Positions 27,680-35,488 of a stretch of DNA of 64,000 nucleotides are shown here, piece after piece (the first letter of the stretch is position 1; each line of letters begins with the position of its first letter). A program made the translations under genes and the position numbers. The notes below the pieces were generated by a model, which saw only the letters and a program-made list of their open reading frames with translations, was not told the origin of the DNA and searched no databases. The stretch comes from Burkholderiales bacterium. Its GTDB lineage: Bacteria; Pseudomonadota; Gammaproteobacteria; Burkholderiales; Burkholderiaceae_C. Location of the stretch: assembly GCA_028868825.1 (NCBI GenBank), contig JAGWTU010000014.1, positions 52,865-116,864 on the forward strand, read 5' to 3'.

Positions 27680-29161
27680 GTGTTCGACGGCGACGATCCA
27701 CAGGCCGGCCGCTCCTCGTTGCCGGACTCCAACCTGCTGGCGCGGGCGTTTCAGGCGGCGCCCAACGGCTTCGTCGTGATCGACGGCCAGGGTCGCATCA
27801 CCGCCGTCAACGCGGCACTCGAAACGATGTTCGGTCGCCCGCCAGGGTCGCTGCTCGGCGAGCCGGTCGAGACGCTGCTGCCCGACGCCGTGCGCGAGAT
27901 GCATCGCGGTCACCGCGCCGGGTACTTTCGCCATCCCGAGCCGCGCGCGATGGGCGCGGGCCGCATCCTTTACGGCCGCCGCGCCGACGGCCACGAGTTT
28001 CCGGTCGAGATCGGGCTCAACCCCCTGCCTTCGGCCCAGGGCCCGCTCGTGCTCGCGTCGGTCGTCGACATCAGCGAGCGCATGGCGCTGGAATGGTCGT
28101 TTCGCGGCCTTTTCGACGCTTCGCCGTTCGGCCTCGTGATCGTCGACGACGAGGGTCTGATCGCGATGGTCAACCGCGTGCTCGCCGAGTCGCTGGGATA
28201 CACGCAGGCGACGCTGGCGGGCAAGCCGCTGAGCCGGCTGCTGCCCGAGCGCTACCGCGGCCTGCACGACGGCCTGATGCAGGGCTATCACGCCAAGGCC
28301 GAAGCACGCATGATGGGTCGCGGCCGCGACCTCACGGCGCTGCACGCCGACGGCACCGAGCTGCCGGTCGAGATCGGGCTCAGTCGCGTGCGCTGGCAGG
28401 GTCGCGCGATGACGCTGGCCGCCGTGAGCGACATCAGCGTGCGCAACCACCTCGAAAAGCAGTTGCGCCAGGCCAACGCCAATCTCGAGGAGTTCACCTA
28501 CGTGGCCTCGCACGACCTGCGCTCGCCGCTGCGCGGCATCGCCGATCTCATCGACTGGGTGCGCGACGAGCTCGAGGGCCTCGACGTGCCGGTGGCGCGC
28601 CGCAACCTCGACCGCGCCAGCCTGCGCGTGCAGCGCATGGAAAGGCTGATCGACGACCTGCTGAGCTACGCCCGCGCCGGGCGCGCGGCGACCGAATTTG
28701 CCAGCGTCGACCTGACGCTGCTGCTGCGCGGCATCCTCGACATGCAGCCGCTGCCCCCAGCGATGGCGCTGGAGCTGGACATCGACGCCGAACCGTTCCT
28801 CGCCACGCCGACGCCGCTGGAGGCGACGCTGCGCAATCTGCTGGGCAACGCCGTCAAGCATCACGACCGTGCGAGCGGCCGCATCCGCGTCTCGGCCCGG
28901 CACGACGACAGGCATTGCGTCATCATGGTCGCCGACGACGGGCCCGGCATACCGGCCGGCGCGCAGGAGCGCGTCTTCAAACTGTTCCAGACGGCGGGCA
29001 ACGCCGATCGCGGCAGTTCGGGCATCGGTCTGGCGGTCGCCAAGCGGCTGGCCGAGGTGCATGGCGGCAGCATCGAGCTCGTCTCGCCGCTGTGTGACGG
29101 TCGCGGCACCTGCCTGCGCCTGCGCTGGCCCCGCTACCCGCAGCGCTCCAGCCATGAATGA
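27680..29161 (+). CDS. PAS-PAS sensor histidine kinase
   Basis: GTG start after GGAGGCG; two PAS repeats; EEFTYVASHDLRSPLRGI H-box; VADDGPGIPAGAQERVFKLFQTAGNADRGSSGIGLAVAKRL. Confidence 0.85.
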   Translation: MFDGDDPQAGRSSLPDSNLLARAFQAAPNGFVVIDGQGRITAVNAALETMFGRPPGSLLGEPVETLLPDAVREMHRGHRAGYFRHPEPRAMGAGRILYGRRADGHEFPVEIGLNPLPSAQGPLVLASVVDISERMALEWSFRGLFDASPFGLVIVDDEGLIAMVNRVLAESLGYTQATLAGKPLSRLLPERYRGLHDGLMQGYHAKAEARMMGRGRDLTALHADGTELPVEIGLSRVRWQGRAMTLAAVSDISVRNHLEKQLRQANANLEEFTYVASHDLRSPLRGIADLIDWVRDELEGLDVPVARRNLDRASLRVQRMERLIDDLLSYARAGRAATEFASVDLTLLLRGILDMQPLPPAMALELDIDAEPFLATPTPLEATLRNLLGNAVKHHDRASGRIRVSARHDDRHCVIMVADDGPGIPAGAQERVFKLFQTAGNADRGSSGIGLAVAKRLAEVHGGSIELVSPLCDGRGTCLRLRWPRYPQRSSHE

Positions 29162-29585
29162 GCGCGGCGGCACGCTGTCGATCCTGCTCGTCGAGGACGA
29201 CGACGTCGCCGCCGAGGCGGTCGTGCGCAGCCTCGACAAGGCCGGGCTGCGCTTCCCGGTCGTCTGGGCCGAGGACGGCGAACAGGCGCTGCGCGTGCTG
29301 CGCGGCCGCGATCCGCTGCGCGAGGCGCAACGGCCGCGCGTCATCCTGCTCGACCTGAACATGCCGCGCATGGACGGTTTCGAGTTCCTGCAGCAGCTGC
29401 GCGCCGACGCCGACCTGCGCGACGACGTCGTCTTCGTGCTGACGACCTCGGACGCCGACAGGGACCGTCTGCGCGCCTACCGCGAGCACATCGCGGGGTA
29501 TATGGTGAAGGCGGCGCTGGGGCCGCAGTTCGCGCGCCTGGCGCAGCTGCTGACGACGTACCACCAGGCCGTCGAGCTCCCCTGA
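29154..29585 (+). CDS. Single-domain response regulator (Rcp1-like)
   Basis: LSILLVEDDDVAAEAVVRSL...RVILLDLNMPRMDGFEFLQQLR; overlaps the kinase stop by 8 bp. Confidence 0.88.
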   Translation: MNERGGTLSILLVEDDDVAAEAVVRSLDKAGLRFPVVWAEDGEQALRVLRGRDPLREAQRPRVILLDLNMPRMDGFEFLQQLRADADLRDDVVFVLTTSDADRDRLRAYREHIAGYMVKAALGPQFARLAQLLTTYHQAVELP

Positions 29586-29593
29586 GGCCGGCG

Positions 29594-32500
29594 ATGGACG
29601 GCACGCCGCTGCGCCTCAAGCTGCTGGTCATCGACGACGACGACGTCGACCGCGAACGCGTGCTGCGCCTGCTGGCGCGCACGACGATGACGGTGGACGC
29701 GAAGGAGGCGTCGTCGAGCGCCGCCGCGCTGGGCCTGCTGCGCGAGTACGACTTCGACTGCATCATGCTCGACAACCAGCTCGGCGACGCCAGCGGCGCC
29801 GAGCTGCTGCCGTTGATCCGCGACACGGCGCGCCAGCCCTGCCCCGTCATCATGATCACCGGCGCGGGCAGCGAGTCGCTGGCCGTGCAGTCGCTGCAGG
29901 AAGGAGCGGCCGACTACCTGACGAAGTACCGGCTGACGTCCGACACGCTGGCGCGCGCGATACGGCGCGCACTCGAACATCAGCGCATGCGGCGCGAGCT
30001 CGACGCGTTCCAGCAGCAGCTCGAGCAGCGCGTCGAGGCGCAGGCCTCGGCGATCCGCCGCAGCGAGCGCGACCTGCGCGCCATCCTCGACCACACGCCG
30101 GCCGTCATCGGCTACTGGGACGCGCAGCTGCGCAACCGCTTCGGCAACCGCGCGCACCGGCGCTGGTTCGGCGTCGACCCCGAGGCGCTGCCGGGTCGCC
30201 ACCTGCGCGACGTCATCGGCGCCGCACAGCTCGACGCCATCGGCGCCTACGTCGATGGCGCGCTGCGCGGCGAGAGCCACGGCTTCGAGCGGGTGTTCCC
30301 GGCCCCCGACGGCGTCACCTTGCGCCATGCGCAGGTCAGCCTGTACCCGGACATCGACGAGGACGGCCGCGTGCAGGGCTTCTATTCGACGATCAACGAC
30401 ATCACCGCGATCAAGCGCGCGCAGGCGCACAGCGAGGAACTGGCCGCATTCACCGAGACGCTGTTCGCACATTCGCCGGTGGGCCTGGGCGTGTTCGACC
30501 GCCGGCTGCGCTGCATCAAGCTCAATGTCGCGCTGGAGCAGCTGCTGGGCGGCGCCGCGCCCGACGTCGTCGGCGTCGCGCTCGCCGATCTGATCGCCGA
30601 CGATCCGCTGGCGCTGCGCACGACGGCCCTGGCCACGCTGGCCGACGGCCAGACGCGGCGCTTGGCGCCCGACCTCGCGACCGTCTTCGGGCGGCGCCTG
30701 ATGGCCGACTGCACCTGGGTCCGGTTCGAGCGCGACGGGCAGCACCAGTTGCTGCTCGCGGCCGAGGACATGACCGAGCGGCAGCACATCCACGACGCGC
30801 TCGTCGATGCGCGCAACGCCGCCGACCAGGCCACGCAGGCCAAGAGCGCCTTCCTCGCCAACATGAGCCACGAGATCCGCACGCCGATGAGCGCGATCCT
30901 CGGCCTGACGCACCTGCTCGCGCGCGACACCGGCGACGAGGTCCAGCGCGAGCGGCTGCGCATGATCGACGGCGCCGCCAGGCACCTGCTGCAGGTCATC
31001 AACGACATCCTCGACCTGTCGAAGATCGAGGCCGGCAAGCTCAGGCTCGAATTCGCCGAAATCGCGCGCGACGCACTGCTGACGCGCGCACTGGACATGG
31101 TCAGCGACGCGGCCGGCGCCAAGGGGCTCGAGCTGATCGTCGACGCCGATCGCCTGCCGGCGTGCATGCGGGGTGACTTCAAGCATCTGGCGCAGGCGCT
31201 GATCAACCTGCTGGCCAACGCCGTCAAGTTCACCGAGCGGGGCTGGGTCAGGCTGCGTGGCGAGGTGTTGGCCGCCGAAGGCGAGCGGCTGCAGCTGCGT
31301 TTCGAGGTGCGCGACACCGGCATCGGCATCGCCGCCGATCGCCTGGCGGCCGTGTTCAGCGCTTTCGAGCAGGCCGACAGCTCGACGACGCGGCGCCATG
31401 GCGGCACCGGACTGGGGCTGGCGCTGACCCGCCATATCGCCGAACTGATGGGCGGGCAGGCCGGCGTCGAGAGCGAGCCCGGTGTCGGCAGCAGTTTCTG
31501 GTTCACGGCCTGGGTCGGCCGCGGCCCGGACAACGCCGAAGTCGAATTGCGGGCGGCGTTGCCCGGCATGCGCGCGCTGCTCGTCGACGATCTGCCCGAA
31601 GCCCTCCAGGTGATGGCCGACAGCCTGCGGCTGTTCGGGCTCGAAGTCGACGCCCAGCCCGGCCCCGACGCCGCGCTGGCCCGCGTCGACGCGGCGCTGG
31701 CCGCAGGCCAGCGCTACGACCTGATGCTGATCGATTGGCGCATGGAGACCATGGACGGCATCGCGACGCTGCAGGCGCTGCGGGCGAGGCTGGCCGACGC
31801 CCTGCCGCCGACGATCCTGCTGGGCTCGCACGGTGAGGCCGACCTGACGAAGCGGGCGCTCGCGGCCGGCTTCCTCGCCGTGCTGCCCAAGCCCTACACG
31901 CTCTCGGCTTTGCATGACGCGTTGATGCGCGTGCTGCAGCGCTCGGCGCTCGTCCCGGCGGCGGTCCCGGCGCCCGCGTCCGGCGCCGAGTCGGAACTGC
32001 GTCGCCATCACCGGGGCCAGCGCGTGCTGCTGGCCGAGGACAACGCCATCAACCAGCTCGTCGCGCACGAAATCCTCGTCTCGGTGGGGCTCGACGTGAC
32101 GATCGCAGGCGATGGCGCGGCCGCCGTCGAACTGGCCTCGAGCGAGGACTTCGACCTCGTGCTGATGGACATGCAGATGCCCGAAATGGACGGCATCGAT
32201 GCCACGCGCGCGATCCGTGCCCACGGCGGGCGGCTGCCGATCGTCGCGATGACGGCGAACGCCTTCGAATCGGACCGCCAGGCCTGCCTCGACGCGGGCA
32301 TGAACGACCATGTCGCCAAGCCTGTCGACCCGGCACGCCTCTACGCCACGCTGCTGCGCTGGCTGCCGCGGCGGCACGACGTGGCACCGGCGGGGTCGCA
32401 TGGGCCGGCCGAGCCGGTGCCGCTGACGCAGCGACTGGCCGGCTTGCCGCAGGTCGATCTCGAGCAGGCGCTGCATTTCGTAGGTGGCAGCACCGCCGCG

Positions 32501-32806
32501 CTGGAGACCGTGATGCGCGGATTCGTCAGAAGCTATGGTGCCGGACTGCCCCAATTGCTGGGCTCACCACCGCACGGCCATGGCGCGGCCTGGCGCGAGA
32601 CCTGTCATTCGGTGCGCGGTGCCTGCGCCGTGATCGGCGCCAAGGCCCTGGGCCAGGCCTTCGCCGACATCGAGCGACGGCTCGGCGACGGCACCGAGCC
32701 GGCCGACCTGGGGCCGCAGCTCGTGCCACTGCACGAGGCGCTGATCGCGCTGGCCCGGCAGATCGAGTCGGCCTTGCCGGGCGCGGCACGAGACGCGACC
32801 GAGTGA
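29594..32806 (+). CDS. Hybrid sensor kinase REC-PAS-PAS-HisKA-HATPase-REC-REC-Hpt
   Basis: KSAFLANMSHEIRTPMSAILG; two C-terminal REC domains; Hpt motif CHSVRGACAVIGA. Confidence 0.88.
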   Translation: MDGTPLRLKLLVIDDDDVDRERVLRLLARTTMTVDAKEASSSAAALGLLREYDFDCIMLDNQLGDASGAELLPLIRDTARQPCPVIMITGAGSESLAVQSLQEGAADYLTKYRLTSDTLARAIRRALEHQRMRRELDAFQQQLEQRVEAQASAIRRSERDLRAILDHTPAVIGYWDAQLRNRFGNRAHRRWFGVDPEALPGRHLRDVIGAAQLDAIGAYVDGALRGESHGFERVFPAPDGVTLRHAQVSLYPDIDEDGRVQGFYSTINDITAIKRAQAHSEELAAFTETLFAHSPVGLGVFDRRLRCIKLNVALEQLLGGAAPDVVGVALADLIADDPLALRTTALATLADGQTRRLAPDLATVFGRRLMADCTWVRFERDGQHQLLLAAEDMTERQHIHDALVDARNAADQATQAKSAFLANMSHEIRTPMSAILGLTHLLARDTGDEVQRERLRMIDGAARHLLQVINDILDLSKIEAGKLRLEFAEIARDALLTRALDMVSDAAGAKGLELIVDADRLPACMRGDFKHLAQALINLLANAVKFTERGWVRLRGEVLAAEGERLQLRFEVRDTGIGIAADRLAAVFSAFEQADSSTTRRHGGTGLGLALTRHIAELMGGQAGVESEPGVGSSFWFTAWVGRGPDNAEVELRAALPGMRALLVDDLPEALQVMADSLRLFGLEVDAQPGPDAALARVDAALAAGQRYDLMLIDWRMETMDGIATLQALRARLADALPPTILLGSHGEADLTKRALAAGFLAVLPKPYTLSALHDALMRVLQRSALVPAAVPAPASGAESELRRHHRGQRVLLAEDNAINQLVAHEILVSVGLDVTIAGDGAAAVELASSEDFDLVLMDMQMPEMDGIDATRAIRAHGGRLPIVAMTANAFESDRQACLDAGMNDHVAKPVDPARLYATLLRWLPRRHDVAPAGSHGPAEPVPLTQRLAGLPQVDLEQALHFVGGSTAALETVMRGFVRSYGAGLPQLLGSPPHGHGAAWRETCHSVRGACAVIGAKALGQAFADIERRLGDGTEPADLGPQLVPLHEALIALARQIESALPGAARDATE

Positions 32807-33018
32807 GGGCGGGCGCGAGTTCCAGCGGGCGCAAACCGTGGCGGCGCTCCAGGAAGCAGGCCACCGGCTGAGGGTGCGGCAGGGCGGGTGTCACCCGGAT
32901 GGCGCTACCGTCGGGCATCTTCAGCTGCATGCCATCTTCAATCGCCCTCGAAACCGGCACACGCGGAAGACGAGGCAATTTTGGTTCGTCTCTGCTATCG
33001 CAGAAACACCCGTCAATC

Positions 33019-33063
33019 TGGTAGGCCGTGTTGGACTTGAACCATCGACCAAAGGATTATGAG
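33019..33063 (-). tRNA. 3' half of a tRNA-Met(CAU) (att-site remnant, not a complete tRNA)
   Basis: Reverse complement CTCATAATCCTTTGGTCGATGGTTCAAGTCCAACACGGCCTACCA: anticodon loop with CAT, GGTTCAAGTCC T-loop, terminal CCA; D-arm and 5' acceptor absent. Confidence 0.75.
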
Positions 33064-33170
33064 ACCTTCAGATCGGGATTTCCTGATACATCCAGAGACG
33101 ATCGAGTCGATATAAATCAACAACTTGCGTCCCACTACGTCCATCAGGGTCTCTTAGCATCCAGCCCGAA

Positions 33171-33192
33171 ACTGGCACCAGACTGGCACCAG
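33171..33192. repeat. Two tandem 11-bp repeats ACTGGCACCAG (each with CTGG-CA-CCAG dyad)
   Basis: Direct reading: actggcaccag|actggcaccag 18 bp before integrase ATG. Confidence 0.8.
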
Positions 33193-33210
33193 CAAGACTG
33201 GAGGACTCGA

Positions 33211-34587
33211 ATGAGCGGATTGGCACCGACCTCTCTGGCGCTACCGAAGCAACTGAGAGGACTGCCCGCGGGCACCTTCGTGACGATCGAGAAACTGGAG
33301 CATGGCGGCTCGCTGCAGGCGCGCCTTTTGAGCCGCGGCGCCGTCCAGTTCTATTGGCGCTACGCCGATGCCGGTCGCACGCGTCGGGAGCCGATCGGCC
33401 CTTATGACCCGGTCTCGCCGCCGAAGAAGCTGGAGCCGACTTCGCGTGGCTACAGCGTCGCTGCCGCGCGCGAGCATTGCCGCCAACTGGCGCAACGGCA
33501 CGAGGAACATCGCGGGATCGGCGGGCTCAAGGAGGCCAAGGCGATCGAACGCAGGCAATACGCCACAGCGCGGGCGGAAGCCGCAGTCCGCAGCGCGCAC
33601 ACGCTCGCGGCATTGCTCGACGACTACGTCAAGCACCAGGCCACGCAGGGCCGCATCAGCGCCCGCGAGGCCAAGGGCATCTTCGACCTGCATGTGGTAC
33701 AGGCCTGGCCGGTGTTGGCGCAGTTGCCCGCTTGCGAGATCAGCCAGGACCAGGTCATCGACATGCTCAGGCGCGTCACCGAGCAGGGCAAGGGCCGCAC
33801 CTCGAACAAGCTGCGAACCTACCTGCGGGCCGCCTTCCAATGCGCCGTCGATGTGCGCGTGTCGGCATCGATTCCGGTCGCCTTCAAGGCCTACGGTGTG
33901 CTGGTCAACCCGGTCTCGCAGACGCGTCGCGACCCTCGGCACGACCGCGCCGACAAGCATCCGCTGAGCACCGAGGAACTGCGCATCTACTGGACGCGGA
34001 TCGAGAAGATTCCTGGAGTGCAGGGCCGATGCCTGCGACTGCACCTGCTGAGCGGCGGCCAGCGCATCGAACAATTCGTGCGGCTGCGCTGGCCCGACGT
34101 TCGGGATGGTTCGATCACACTCTACGACATCAAGGGCCGTCCCGGACAAGGTGCACGGACCCACAAGGTGCCCATCATCGAGGCGGCGGCTCCCGACCTC
34201 GACGCCCTGACGCGCTGCGGCGACCATGTGTTTTCCACGACGAAGGGCGTCAAGCCGATCTCGGGCACGACCCTGTCGGGCTGGGCGGCGCAGGCCGCCG
34301 GCGAAGCCATCGAAGGTTTTCGGCTCAAGCGTGTCCGCTCCGGGGTCGAGACCCTGCTGGCCGCGAAGGGCATCAGCCGCGAAATCCGCGGCCAGCTGCA
34401 ATCGCATGGGCTCACGGGGATCCAGGCCCGGCACTACGACGGTCATGACTACATGCCCGAGAAGAAGAACGCGCTCGAGTTGCTGGCACGTGAGCTCGCT
34501 GTCTTCGACCGGCGCCCGAAAGCCTCGACGACCCGGCGCATGCGGCAGCTGTCGCTTCCCGGATCACAGATTTCGTCACCGCGCTGA
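33211..34587 (+). CDS. Tyrosine recombinase/phage-type integrase
   Basis: MSGLAPTSLALPKQLRGLPAGTF...; N-terminal arm domain, TLAALLDDYVKHQ core-binding, LHLLSGGQRIEQFVRLRWPDV; partner tRNA fragment upstream. Confidence 0.85.
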   Translation: MSGLAPTSLALPKQLRGLPAGTFVTIEKLEHGGSLQARLLSRGAVQFYWRYADAGRTRREPIGPYDPVSPPKKLEPTSRGYSVAAAREHCRQLAQRHEEHRGIGGLKEAKAIERRQYATARAEAAVRSAHTLAALLDDYVKHQATQGRISAREAKGIFDLHVVQAWPVLAQLPACEISQDQVIDMLRRVTEQGKGRTSNKLRTYLRAAFQCAVDVRVSASIPVAFKAYGVLVNPVSQTRRDPRHDRADKHPLSTEELRIYWTRIEKIPGVQGRCLRLHLLSGGQRIEQFVRLRWPDVRDGSITLYDIKGRPGQGARTHKVPIIEAAAPDLDALTRCGDHVFSTTKGVKPISGTTLSGWAAQAAGEAIEGFRLKRVRSGVETLLAAKGISREIRGQLQSHGLTGIQARHYDGHDYMPEKKNALELLARELAVFDRRPKASTTRRMRQLSLPGSQISSPR

Positions 34588-34649
34588 GATCCTGCTGCCC
34601 GCGACGCTCGACCTTCGTAACATCCGAAGAAGCCTGAGCGGTTCCATGC

Positions 34650-34700
34650 CTGTTGCTGGCGTTGACAACAGATCCAGTATGTTGCTAGCCTGAGCAACAT
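34650..34700. promoter_or_regulatory. Two operator-like dyads TGTTG-N10-CAACA with a TTGACA -35-like box
   Basis: CTGTTG(ctggcgttga)CAACAG at 34650-34671 and ATGTTG(ctagcctgag)CAACAT at 34679-34700. Confidence 0.5.
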
Positions 34701-34715
34701 CAGAGCCGAACTTCT

Positions 34716-34870
34716 GATGCGCGAACGAATGCGTGCTGCGCTACGACAACGAGGCCGGCAAGGGCGATCATCGGCACGTGGGCACCCGAGACGTGCCTTA
34801 CGCGTTCGTTTCCTTCGACCGACGGCTCGACGATTTCCTGGCGGACGTTGCCGGATGGAAGAGGAATTGA
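34716..34870 (+). pseudogene. C-terminal fragment of a DUF6516-like putative toxin
   Basis: CANECVLRYDNEAGKGDHRHVGTRDVPYAFVSFDRRLDDFLADVAGWKRN*; in-frame stop just upstream and no N-terminal domain. Confidence 0.55.
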
Positions 34871-34871
34871 G

Positions 34872-35207
34872 ATGGGTGCAGTCACATTGACAGTCGATTC
34901 GACCGCGTCCTTCAAGCAGCGTGTGCAGGCTGCCATGGCTGGCAAGCGGCAGCAAGAGCGGATCTCGTTCGAGTCGTTCGAGCTGCTTTGGAAGGTGCTG
35001 GCGCCGAACCGCATGACGCTGGTGCAGACATTGACCGGCGCCGGGCCGATCTCGTTGCGCGAGGTCGCGCGTCGCGACGTGCGCGCCGTGCATTCCGATG
35101 TGCACATGCTGCTGCAGGCCGGCGTGCTGCGCAGGGACGAAGAGGGTCGAATCGAGTTCCCGTATACCGCGGTGCGTGTCGACTTCATGCTGAAGGCCGC
35201 GGCGTAA
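34872..35207 (+). CDS. HVO_A0114-type HTH protein (putative antitoxin/regulator)
   Basis: SFESFELLWKVLAPNRMTLVQTLTGAGPISLREVARRDVRAVHSDVHMLLQAGVLRRDEEGRIEFPYTAVRVDF. Confidence 0.75.
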   Translation: MGAVTLTVDSTASFKQRVQAAMAGKRQQERISFESFELLWKVLAPNRMTLVQTLTGAGPISLREVARRDVRAVHSDVHMLLQAGVLRRDEEGRIEFPYTAVRVDFMLKAAA

Positions 35208-35371
35208 GCCTGTCGGCGCACGGCACTCATCCGATCCGGTGGTTCAGTTCCGCGAGCGATGTCGTTCGCCTACTGCCGACATCCAGAATCACCCGTCAGA
35301 TGCTCCCGTAGCTGTCGTCTGCGCCTGCCGTGGCTGTTGTCGCACTAACAAACGTAGCCGATCCACAGCGC

Positions 35372-35467
35372 ATGAGCACAGGAATCGACGACATCGTAGC
35401 CTTCCTGCATACGCTGACCGACGCCGACATCGACCCCCCGGCGAACGCCGGGAACAGGGCCCCCTAG
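35372..35467 (+). pseudogene. Possible C-terminal scrap of a di-haem cytochrome c peroxidase/MauG-like gene
   Basis: Short reading frame DDIVAFLHTLTDADIDPP* resembles the usual C-terminus of such proteins; no CxxCH upstream. Confidence 0.35.
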
Positions 35468-35488
35468 CGGGACGACCCCAGGCCGCGC

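Noticed and set aside
29477-32554. 1025-aa minus-strand ORF antisense to the hybrid kinase
   Set aside because: Low-complexity antisense artefact; sense strand has well-ordered REC/PAS/HK/Hpt motifs.
32807-32978. Minus-strand frame AIEDGMQLKMPDGSAIRVTPALPHPQPVACFLERRHGLRPLE
   Set aside because: Composition looks protein-like and may be a gene remnant, but I could not recognise a family and its upstream and downstream ends are not supported.
33019-33063. Complete functional tRNA-Met
   Set aside because: Only the anticodon-to-CCA half is present; no D-arm or 5' acceptor strand follows, and the anticodon and T stems carry mismatches.
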